64,000 nt of DNA, taken from the NCBI GenBank assembly GCA_025765615.1, contig JAIVFJ010000069.1, positions 219,501 through 283,500 on the forward strand, read 5' to 3'. Within the stretch, counting starts at the first letter, position 1, and each line of letters starts with the position of its first letter. This document shows, piece after piece, positions 1-9,023 of this stretch. Under the pieces are notes generated by a model. It ran no database searches. It saw only the letters and a program-made list of their open reading frames with translations, and was not told the origin of the DNA. The stretch is from Zopfochytrium polystomum. Taxonomy: Eukaryota > Chytridiomycota > Chytridiomycetes > Chytridiales > Chytridiaceae. A program made the position numbers and the translations under genes.

Positions 1-1
1 C

Positions 2-2083
2 AGTCTGTTGAGCGGGGCTGTCTCTGCCACGGACCGCGCCATAGTCTCCTCCCCCCAACCCTCTGACACTCTTACCACTCAGCAACAACAGCAACAACAA
101 CAACAACAACAACAACAACAAGCGCTCACGACGACACGGCAGCAACAGCAGCAACAAACTCAGCAGCAGCAGCAGCAAACAGCAAGCCCGCCACAGTCAA
201 GCACCGCGGTGGAGCAGACCGCGCCCACGGAGCAGCAGCAGCAGCAGCAGCAGTCTTCGCAGTTGGACGCTCCGCCCGCCACGTCAAGCGCCCCAGTTTC
301 GAACACGGTCGGGAGCGACACAGGCTTTGTTGCGGCAGCCTCCACCTCCTCGCCCGCCACGGCCGCCGCTGCGCTTTCCAGCGCCGCCAAGCCCACCTTC
401 GCATCGACGGCGACGGGAGCAACCGCCGCCGCCTCCACCGCGCCCCGCGCCTCGTCCCTCTTTCCCACGAGCAGTTCCAGCAGCACCGCCGCAGCGACGC
501 CGCCCCAGGCGCCGTCCTCGGCCGCAGACTCGGGGTCGTCGGGCATCGGCGCAAACACCCCCGCCGTGGTCTCGGCCGTCGTTGTCGCCCTCGCCGTGGT
601 CGTCGGCGTGGTCGTATGGATCTACCGCCGTCGCAGGCAGCAGACCGTGCGTAAGAGCGGCGGCGGCGGCGGCGGAAGCATGGGCGAGCACCTGATCGAA
701 GAAAACAGGTGGGCCGGCAGCGCCGCCGCGCCGGGCGCCGGCCTCGCCGCCACATCGCCGACCTCGCCCACCGGCGGCGGCGGCGGCGGTCCGGGACTCC
801 CCTTCCCCATCCTCACAACGGGCGGCGGTGGCTCGGGCTCGGGGAAGCCGCAGTCCCGCGCTGGGGCGGCTGGCCGCGACTCGATCGCGTCGGTGAAAAG
901 CGACCGCACCATCACGCCGTCGACCCCCTCCGCGTTCCGCTCGGGCTCACGGCCGACCAGCTCCGCGAGCTCCGCCACGCCGCCGCCGTCCCGCTCGCGC
1001 TCCTCGCTGAGCAGAACGTCGCCCGGCAGCGGCCTCGGCCAGTACAGCTTCAGCCGCGCCATCTTTGCCGCGCTCGGCATGGACACGGCCGCGCACGACC
1101 GCATGCCCGCCATGGCGTCGGCACGCGTCGCCGCAGCCGCGACCGCGAGTAAAACGGCCGCGGCGGCAGCCGCGGCAGCAGCTGCAGACAGTGCGGGCGT
1201 CTTCCGCGAAGGAACGGGCGCGGCGACGGCGCCGTCGCCGCGCCCGTTCGACCCGTCCGCCGCCGCCGAGGCCGCCATCGTCGACGCCTACGCCTCGCCA
1301 CCGTCCTTCGCGTTCCCCAGCGTCGCACCCGCCGCAGCCGCCGCAGCGTCCTCCGCATCCACAAAACCACCACCATCATCATCCGCATCCGCCCGCGCGT
1401 CGCTGCTGCTGTCCCCCCTCGCCGCCGCCGCGTCCGCCTCCGCCGCGCACCACCACCACCACCACCGCGCCTCGGTCTCGCCCTCCCTCCTCTCTGCGGC
1501 AGCCGCCGTCGACACCGACGGCGGCGACCCCTTCGCCGACGGCGGCCCCGCGACGTCGACGAACCCGTTCGCCCCCGCCACGCTGCACGCCGTGGGCGGC
1601 ACGCCGACGCCGACGCCCACGCGCGTCGCGCCGTATCAACCGCAGCAGTACTACAACCCGCACATGCAGCAGCAGTACCAGTACCAACAGCAGTACTACC
1701 ACCAACAGTACCAGCAACAGTACCAGCAACAGTACTCCGCATTCGGCGTGCCCCCTCCCCTGGTGCAGCAGCACCACCACCCGTGGGCGCGCGGGGCCCT
1801 CGACGAGAGCGAAACAAACAGCGCCGGCGGCAACCCGTTCCGCGCGATGCTCGGGCCGGCGCCGCCGGCGCCCGCGGCGGCCGCGTCGGCGCTGTGGCGA
1901 GCTAGCGTCGCGACGGTGTCGTCGTCGGTGGGCGGCGGTTCGGGTGCGGGTGGTGGTGGTGGTGGTGGTGGTGGTGGGCGGACGGCGGCGGCGGGGGAGG
2001 CGGAGGGGGATGGGAGGGAGAGCAGGGAGGAGCGGATGCGGCGCGTGCACGCGTCGTTGTACTCGAACCTGTCTGAGCTGTGA
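2..2083 (+). CDS. Single-pass membrane protein with Gln/Ser/Thr-rich ectodomain, 5' partial
   Basis: The reading frame is open to the left window edge, so the start (and any signal peptide) lies outside; about 693 residues are visible. The N-terminal 180 residues are low-complexity Gln, Ser, Thr and Ala, including three poly-Gln runs coded by mixed CAG/CAA. A hydrophobic segment rich in Val/Ala at about residues 190-210 is followed by a basic stop-transfer cluster (YRRRRQQ), which fits a type I membrane protein with a mucin-like outside. The cytoplasmic part has poly-Ala, poly-His, Pro-rich, QQQYQ-rich and poly-Gly stretches and ends in HASLYSNLSEL. The layout resembles fungal cell-wall stress sensors or mucins, but no ligand-binding domain is seen, so no function is assigned. 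The gene at 9024 has the same architecture, suggesting a dispersed duplicate pair. Stop codon TGA at 2081. Confidence 0.72.
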   Translation, partial: SLLSGAVSATDRAIVSSPQPSDTLTTQQQQQQQQQQQQQQALTTTRQQQQQQTQQQQQQTASPPQSSTAVEQTAPTEQQQQQQQSSQLDAPPATSSAPVSNTVGSDTGFVAAASTSSPATAAAALSSAAKPTFASTATGATAAASTAPRASSLFPTSSSSSTAAATPPQAPSSAADSGSSGIGANTPAVVSAVVVALAVVVGVVVWIYRRRRQQTVRKSGGGGGGSMGEHLIEENRWAGSAAAPGAGLAATSPTSPTGGGGGGPGLPFPILTTGGGGSGSGKPQSRAGAAGRDSIASVKSDRTITPSTPSAFRSGSRPTSSASSATPPPSRSRSSLSRTSPGSGLGQYSFSRAIFAALGMDTAAHDRMPAMASARVAAAATASKTAAAAAAAAAADSAGVFREGTGAATAPSPRPFDPSAAAEAAIVDAYASPPSFAFPSVAPAAAAAASSASTKPPPSSSASARASLLLSPLAAAASASAAHHHHHHRASVSPSLLSAAAAVDTDGGDPFADGGPATSTNPFAPATLHAVGGTPTPTPTRVAPYQPQQYYNPHMQQQYQYQQQYYHQQYQQQYQQQYSAFGVPPPLVQQHHHPWARGALDESETNSAGGNPFRAMLGPAPPAPAAAASALWRASVATVSSSVGGGSGAGGGGGGGGGGRTAAAGEAEGDGRESREERMRRVHASLYSNLSEL

Positions 2084-2262
2084 GGAGGAACTTGGAAAGG
2101 CGAGCTGCCGGCTTGCGTGCGTGCGTCTGCGTCACTCGATTTAATGTTTTCCCCCTTTCCTTCTTTCTTTTGTTGTAGTTGTGGGGGGTCTCACTCTCAT
2201 TATCATGCAGTGTGTGTCCGTCCGTCTCTTTTCCCTCCTGTTCTCTTCACCCTAAACATGAG

Positions 2263-2275
2263 TTTGTGCCTGTGT

Positions 2276-2314
<39 letters not shown>
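2263..2314. repeat. (TG)n microsatellite in the 3' flank of the first gene
   Basis: Nearly uninterrupted TG dinucleotides lie about 200 bp after the stop codon of the upstream gene. A 20 nt T run follows at about 2431-2450. Both sit in a pyrimidine-rich 3' region. Confidence 0.9.
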
Positions 2315-2316
<2 letters not shown>

Positions 2317-2549
2317 ACGTTGTTTTGTTTGTTTCCTTGTTTTTTGTTTTCCCGAGGCGTTTGTTTTTGCCGGCGGCCCTCCTGTTGCTTGTTGCTTTTT
2401 TCCCCCTCTTCTCGATCGCGTTCAATCTATTTTTTTTTTTTTTTTTTTTTAGTTCCTGAATCGCCCCATTTCTCTTCATTCTTTCTTTCTGCAGTTTTTG
2501 CACCTGCTGAAAAAAAAATCCAGATTACCAGGGGTCTAGAAAGAAATAG

Positions 2550-3068
2550 AGAATGATTCTACAATTTCCCCCTTGTCCAAGTGAAAAGCGGCGGGGGTGG
2601 GCGGCTACTTACGGTAAGCGTCTAGCGGCGTTGGGAAAAAGCATCAGACTCCACACATTCGTTCATGATCAACACTCCCCGTCAGCCACTGTGGGCCACA
2701 GCCCATTTCTTGATTTGTTTTTACTGGGAGTCGTGGGTTCTATTTTTGGCTCCCTTTTTTGGGATTCAGAGATACCATTTTTCGTTGATTCGGGTGCTCA
2801 AGATCCCATTTTTCTTGTTGCACTGGCTCCCATTTTCATGTAAAATGGTATGCTGGAGATGCCAACACAATGGGCTCTGCAGCTCCATTTTTCTGGGATG
2901 TTGACATCTTGGCTAAACCTGCCAGATTTACCAGAAGGCCCATGGATGAGGTCCCAGTTCTGCCCCTGCTTTAGCCATGGCTCAGAATTGTCAGAAATAG
3001 AAATGTCTTAATCCATTTATTGATATTCTGCCATTCTACATCCCCCTGCTGGACCACAGTCCACTAAC
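2550..3068 (-). mobile_element. Possible decayed internal region of an LTR-B (copia-like) element
   Basis: This stretch abuts the CCTAACA end of the LTR-B copy at 3069, where the internal region of a minus-strand element would lie. Read on the minus strand it gives a broken Lys/Ser-rich frame with a stop. No zinc knuckle, protease or polymerase motif is visible, so the assignment rests on position only. Confidence 0.3.
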
Positions 3069-5625
3069 TGTTAGGCAGAACTGACTGGTTAGCAGCAAGA
3101 GGCACAAGACAGACCCAAGCCTATTGTGACTGTCAGTTATCGTTTTCACGATGCCCATGGGAGAACAAGCCACTGCCAATGCAGACCTGGGTGCTGGCTT
3201 GCGCTGATGACAAATACTTGTGAGACTACACCGAGGTCTCAGTGATAAAGTCTAGGGATTTTATTCGCAAAAACAAGCGTACCTGTCATAAAACTGCAAG
3301 GATCGGGACCCCTATTATTGCTCCCGGTTCTCTTGACTTGTCAATTTTCTCTCTCTCTGTTTTTGGGCCATTTCTCTTTTTCCTTTTTTCTTCAATCTGA
3401 TTTCTGTCCTTTGGCACCAATACAGAGTCCCTTCAAATCCATCTGGCTCACGAAGGTGAGGGTAGTGAGAGATGGTACACACACCCAGGTGTGTACATGA
3501 TCCCTTCGTGGGGCTCCTCTTAAGGGGCTGTGGGTGGGGAATGCAGCTGGCCCCACCAGCGACTGTGTGACATTGCCGGCTCTGTGTTGGAGTGAGGATC
3601 ACAGGACTTGCCTGCCGCAACGACAGTGGTGGTGGTGGCGACGACGACGGTGTCGTTGTCCCCAACCTTCCTGTCCCCTGGCCGCGCTTGGTGCAGCCCC
3701 GGACACCTGAGAGTTCAATCTACGAGTGCCTGCCTCGGTCCTATTGCTGTGAGAGTGAGATGTGTGAGTACGATGTGAGACTGTGCTCTCTAAATCCTCA
3801 CCCTGGGCTATGGGTGGCAAATAGAGCAATGGCCTAAATACCAATCCTGAAGAGTGAAAATGGGCAAAAAGGAGATGTCTAGGGGTCACTAGACAGGACA
3901 ATGTATTTGGAGTCTTAAGAAGCCCAAGAAACACAAAGAAACTCTTATTACACACAAAGAGAAGACTCTCACACTCAGACCAAAGGCAACTGTGAAAAGG
4001 TGGCACACCAGCAAAGAATGTGCAGGGTTCTCTGGTCCATGACACAGAGTGGGCCCAATGGGAGGCAAAAGCCAAAGCCAAAGGGGACCGGGAAATCCGG
4101 TAACAATGCTGGAGGTGCAAGATGCAGCAAGCTCCAGGGAGCGGCACTAAGTGCAGCACTCCAATCCAACTGAAGAAGACAAGAGAGTGGGGAGGAAAGT
4201 GGCCAGACCCCGGTCTGTTGGAGCCACCACCATGGAGCAAGGCTCCCTCTCTGTCAAAGACAAGCCCTAAGTTGGAGGGGGTTGGACACAAAGGGCAAAC
4301 ACAAGGAACAGTTAGTGTGCAGAGGTGTCTGTTGAATTAAATCAGAACTGTTTTCCACTTAACAGAACCAGACACAACTTGTCTCACTCCAAGGAGAAGT
4401 TCCAACTCAATCCAAGGAGGGGGCACACAGGGGTGGGAGACAGTGGGACTCTTCTTACTTCATCCTACTAGGACACAGACATCTGCTTCACCAAGCCAGA
4501 GGAATTCCCTATCTTAGAAGCAAGGAAGGTTAACACCCACTCCCTCACCCAAATGTGGCACCATGACATCACAGGCATTAATCTGAGAGAAAGAGGGTCT
4601 GAACCCAGTGAAGACCAGGCCCACCAGAGGCCACAGGAGCCAACAACCAGGGAGGAGGGGGCATACCTGAGAGACCGTTCCTGCAGCAGTACCTGACCAG
4701 ACAGCTCATTCATATCCCCTTGAGAGACCTGGATTTGACTAGATGTATTGACAGGAACCTAGAGGCACCACCACAGATTTACCCTCCATCCTTCCATCAC
4801 CAAGTGGCTCCTACCCAGTCCAACCTAAGCAGCATGCAGAATTGGTGAGGTGCACTGGGGCTTGAACCCAGCACACTGCCATCATGGCCAAGAGGACTTC
4901 AACCTCCTGTCACACACCAGGGGACTGCCACCCCCAGCTCTACATACAGTCAGGAAGAAAGGGGCAGGCAAGGGACTTCAGGCACAGGTTCTCACAGTCA
5001 ACAAGATGGGGGGCAGCTGCTTAAATAGGAAAGGGTTGGAATCAGCAGGGTGAAGGAAGAAGGAAGGGAAAAGAGGGGAAAACATATACAAAAGAACAAA
5101 ACAATAAATAAAACAGCAAAGAAGAGAGAGGAGGAGTGAGTCACCAAACAATGGGGCTGAGCCATCAAACAAGGAAGACAGCTCAGAAAATCATGGAGCA
5201 TTTCTTGGCATCAGCTGCCAAGAAAGATGGAGGAGATGGAGAGAGCTGGTTGGTGCAAAGAGGAAGACAGTCACTCTCAGCCACACAAGAAAGAAAAGAC
5301 ACAGACAGAGACAACAAGGAATAAATAAAAGAGAAAACAGGAAAAACAGGATAAACAGGATAAATTACTAATTGGAAAAATAAGTAAAAATCACCAATGA
5401 AAAGATAAAGAAAAACCCTGTGATCTCATACCCTTTTATGAGGTATTACATCATGGTAGCAGGTGGTAGGGCTTGTTAGCTCTGCCATCATCTTGTTAAC
5501 TCTGTCCATCTGGGCTTAGCACTTCTCCCACAGAAGTGTTTCAGTCCTAAGTCATTTCCAAAAGTGAGGGGCCATTGGCCAGGCATAGTAGGACTTTGCA
5601 TTTCTGTCCAGTCTGTCAACTAGCA

Positions 5626-5695
5626 TGTCTCGAACTTGGCACCTTCCCAATTGAAGGGAGCGCTCTAACCACTGAGCAAGGGAACCTTGTATCAG
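5626..5695 (-). other. tRNA-derived sequence (pseudo-tRNA or SINE head)
   Basis: On the minus strand a strong A-box (TTGCTCAGTGGTTAGAGC) is followed by an anticodon-arm-like hairpin with loop TTCAATT (anticodon CAA if genuine) and a weaker B-box (AAGTTCGAGAC). The 3' acceptor strand does not pair with the 5' one, so this is not a functional tRNA gene; a tRNA-derived SINE head or pseudogene is more likely. Confidence 0.45.
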
Positions 5696-6355
5696 CAATC
5701 AGAATCAAGACTGAGTCTTTCTGTCTGCAACATCGCCAATAATAAGTAATAATAGTAGAGCTCAGAGGCAGACATACAGAGCCAGTCAAAGGCCGTATGG
5801 AAACCCAATAAATAATAAGAGAGTAGGAATCCAAGCCTAGTCACGTTTTGCCAGCAAAACGCGGGTCGAGACGGGGTGGTAATCCTCACAATTACCAGTT
5901 AAAAAGTGGGTATACACTTAATTTATTTGAGATCACAGGCTCGACAGCCTGTCGTCCTCACAACGAGTGTGATGCGATAAAGCCTGTTGGTTGAGTGATC
6001 GTGCTGATGCAGCCTGGCAGGGTGCGTGTACGATCGTAGGTGTTACTGCGTGCGAGTTCCCTGCTGGCGACCTTCCGACCCCTACATAGTTGACTCCCTT
6101 CTCTCTCTCCCCCCCGTCGCTGGTGACAATGAGGGCTCCTGCAGCACCGTCTGCAACGAGGGGCAGTAGGTTGTGCCCTGTCTGTCCCGTCGCTATTCAC
6201 CGCTCCTGTTGTATTTGAGATTAGGTTCCTGAGATAAAAACCCCCGTTTCCCTCTTCTCTCTCTTTTTTCTGCAGTTGTGTTGTGCCCTTGGGAGTGCCC
6301 TTCCGTTTCCCCTTGCATCGGCCTGCGCCCACACAAGGAATTGGTGCTCTGGCAC

Positions 6356-6977
6356 TGTTATGAATCACCCTCTGGAAACCTCTGGAACCTTCTAGAACAT
6401 TCCTTCATGGAACCTTCTGGAACCTTCTGGAACCTTCTTTGCTTTCCTGACTTGTCTTGTTGTCATTGGTATCATTGGTATCTGTCAGGAACAGGGCAGG
6501 ACAGGACAAGGCAGACAAGGAACTGAGAGGAGTTATGATTGTATTGGAAACAATAATTCACTTGAGGGATGGGACAGGTCCCCCATCCCCCTTTTATACC
6601 TTTTGAGAGTCTTCCTTGTCAAGACTCAAAGAAAGTTCCAGAAAGAGCAATTAGTAATACAATGATACCAATGATACCAATGACAACAAGACAGGTCAGG
6701 AAAGCAAAGAAGGTTCCAGAAGGTTCCAGAAGGTTCCATGAAGGAATGTTCTAGAAGGTTCCAGAGGTTTCCAGAGGGTGATTCATAACAGTATCATTGT
6801 ATTACTAATTGCTCTTTCTGGAACTTTCTTTGAGTCTTGACAAGGAAGTCTCTCAAAAGGTATAAAAGGGGGATGGGGGGACCTGTCCCATCCCTCAAGT
6901 GAATTATTGTTTCCAATACAATCATCACTCCTCTCAGTTCCTTGTCTGCCTTGCCCTGTCCTGCCATGTTCCTGACA
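6356..6977 (+). mobile_element. Solo LTR of family LTR-A (outer copy, interrupted)
   Basis: It begins TGTTATGAATC and ends TTCCTGACA, with a TATA box (GGTATAAAAGG) in the second part, matching the intact copy at 48744-49096. It is interrupted at 6483-6790 by a second LTR-A in the opposite orientation. A 26 bp sequence beginning CACACAAGGAAT flanks the LTR on both sides (about 6330 and 6983) with two mismatches. Confidence 0.8.
6483..6790 (-). mobile_element. LTR-A copy inserted into another LTR-A, opposite orientation
   Basis: On the plus strand it reads TGTCAGGAAC through CATAACA, the reverse complement of LTR-A. It is flanked by a perfect 5 bp target duplication, GTATC at 6478-6482 and 6791-6795. 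Removing it and one GTATC rebuilds the intact LTR-A sequence, so it is a bona fide secondary insertion and explains the large palindrome in this region. Confidence 0.85.
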
Positions 6978-8341
6978 GCAGCCACACAAGGAATCGGTGC
7001 TCCGGCACCGATCCTTCAGAAGATTGTCCCTCGGAATGTACATTCTTTGTGTTTGTGACCCTGTTAGACAGATCAGTAGGGATACTTCGTGGACTAGGCA
7101 AGTAGTAGGGTTGAAACACCCCTAGACAACAGCCCAATAAAGTTAGTTTTAGCCTATTATTTGCTTTCCCTCACTCTAGGGCCCAGATCCCAGGGTCAAA
7201 GGAGTGAGTATAGTCTCACATACTCCGAGTATTAAGTGGAACAGAAACCCAGTGTCAACAGTTTTCCTCCTCCTCTGCTCAAGCAGATAATATAGGAGAG
7301 GTTTTTACCCTGTGCCAGTCACGCTTGCCTTGCAACTATTACAGCGTGCATATCATCATTATGTATCAATTATTCATATTAGAGTTTTTGTCTCTTTCTC
7401 TCCAAGTTGGGTAGAAGGACCACCCACAAACACACATCTCCACCATTCACTCCTTCCACTCACTCACTCAGGGTGATTGTACTGGAAAATTTGGGCAGAC
7501 AGAATTTTGGGCTGTGTGGCATTTGCACTTTCCACTTTGGGAAGTGGCCCAAGCATCCTCAATTAGCGGTCCGTGTCTCTCCTCCAGGGCAGAATAAAGG
7601 GAAGCAGGGTGTGAGAAGGAAGCAGCATCATCTCATATTGGAATCTCATTGAATAAATACCCCTCCACCCAAATCTTCTTCTATCCTTCATATTCCTGGC
7701 ACATGGTCACCTTAGTACTCTGCTAGTGGGCTTGAATTTCCCATTACAATGTGAGCAATCGACTACTGAGTGGGACTACTTCTACTTGCAGGATTTGGCC
7801 GATCTGTTGCAATGGATGATGACTGGGCTGTAGACAGAGATGTTAGTGAGTGGGTCCGACTCCCATGAAGCGGCCTTGGCGAGCGAAACTGACAGCGAGG
7901 GACAGGCACAGAGCGCCATGAAACGGATACTGTGCGGTGTCCGACCTTGTAATTCAGGCTCGATAGAGCGTGATAACCTTCACACTTTTGCAATCCAGCT
8001 TCAATTCCCTGTACGGTTGGTTATTGAATTGCACCATTCCAGTAACCTATTTACAATAACTCTTACATGTAAATTCTAAAATATTGACATTACAAAATTG
8101 ACTGAGCAAAAAACCACAAGAAGGCCCAGAATGGCAGAGTAAGCGTGAGAGAGGCAGCGAGAAGGGAAAATTCTGCATGAATTATACATGTAATTCAAAC
8201 AAGACAAGAAAAAAATTAAATAACTCAGTATTCATGAATTCCCCCGAAATTGAATAGAAGTGAATGAAAACAAAATCAATTTGGACATGCAATTGTGGGG
8301 TGGGCAGATGACTGGCCGCACGATCGATAAACAAAGCAGAG

Positions 8342-8342
<1 letters not shown>

Positions 8343-8370
<28 letters not shown>
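8343..8370. repeat. (CA)14 microsatellite
   Basis: Perfect CA dinucleotide run in the intergenic region. Confidence 0.9.
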
Positions 8371-8372
<2 letters not shown>

Positions 8373-8540
8373 TACTTCATTAAGCGCAGACAAATACAGA
8401 CATGGATGGGCCGTTCGTCAACTCCATGCAGGCGCGGAAATCTGCAATGCGGCCGTTCTTTTCGTTTTTCGATTTGCGGACGAGGCCGCGAGAGACAGGG
8501 CAGGCCGATGAAACGGTTTTCAAGCCCTGAAGAGGGAGAG

Positions 8541-8542
<2 letters not shown>

Positions 8543-8622
<80 letters not shown>
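8543..8622. repeat. (GA)40 microsatellite upstream of a membrane-protein gene
   Basis: Perfect GA run of 80 bp, ending about 400 bp before the proposed start at 9024. Similar GA/CT tracts precede several other genes in this window. Confidence 0.92.
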
Positions 8623-8627
<5 letters not shown>

Positions 8628-9023
8628 GGGAGAGAAAAAATCGATTTGGACGTTCGTTCGTTTTGTTTCGTTGGTGAGCCGCGCCGCGTTCAATGCCGAC
8701 GACGCCGACGCCGCCGCCGCCGCCGACACCCAAGTCGTCGTCGTCGTCGTCTTCATCGTCACTGCTGCAGCTGCCCTCCTCGTCTCCGTTGCCGTCGTCT
8801 TCGCCACTCGCGTCATCTGCTGGGCCCCCTTCACCGTCTGAGGCTCCCCCGGAGCCGCACTCCTCTTCGGTTCCGCCACCGTCCTTGTCTCCAATTCTTT
8901 CTCCTCCAATTGTTTCGTCTTTTTCAGCGCTCACACCCTCCGGATCCTCGTCCGGTGCCGATGGCCTTGGGCAGCAGACGACGGCCTCGAACTTGATGTC
9001 GTCATCATCATCGCCTCCCTCCG

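Larger units (their letters stand above)
3219..7220. mobile_element. 4.0 kb inserted element with TG..CA ends, 10 bp inverted termini and TACT target duplication
   Basis: The insert begins TGTGAGACTA and ends TAGTCTCACA, a perfect 10 bp inverted terminal repeat, and is flanked on both sides by TACT (3215-3218 and 7221-7224). The boundaries are exact because the host LTR-B sequence is known from other copies. TG..CA ends and a 4 bp duplication fit an LTR retroelement or integrase-type insertion, but I see no long direct repeats at the two ends and no convincing gag-pol or transposase frame, so it may be non-autonomous. Its right part carries two nested LTR-A copies, and it also holds a tRNA-like stretch at about 5626-5695. 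Other short ORFs inside look like chance. Confidence 0.65.
3069..7470 (-). mobile_element. LTR-B copy split by a 4 kb insertion
   Basis: The two halves, 3069-3218 and 7225-7470, together match the uninterrupted LTR-B at 23080-23478 and the partial copy at 57877. In minus orientation the LTR starts near TGAGTGAGTG and ends CCTAACA. Joining base 3218 to 7225 restores the sequence seen in the copy near 58,020 (CAAATACT then CCGAGTATTAAG), which proves that the DNA between was inserted later. Total LTR length is about 396 bp against 399 bp for the intact copy. Confidence 0.8.
7471..8692. other. Intergenic DNA, no supported gene
   Basis: About 1.2 kb between the LTR-B end and the next gene. Short ORFs on both strands have no recognisable features. 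It holds a (CA)n tract at 8343-8370 and a long (GA)n tract at 8543-8622. The last part may be promoter or 5' leader of the gene at 9024. Confidence 0.6.

Noticed and set aside
126..2050. Long antisense ORFs opposite the Gln/Ala/Gly-rich genes
   Set aside because: They are frames opened by trinucleotide-repeat and GC-rich composition and code Arg- or Val-rich nonsense.
6364..6790. Large palindrome as a MITE with long inverted repeats
   Set aside because: The 5 bp duplication and intact copies elsewhere show it is one LTR-A inserted in another in reverse orientation.
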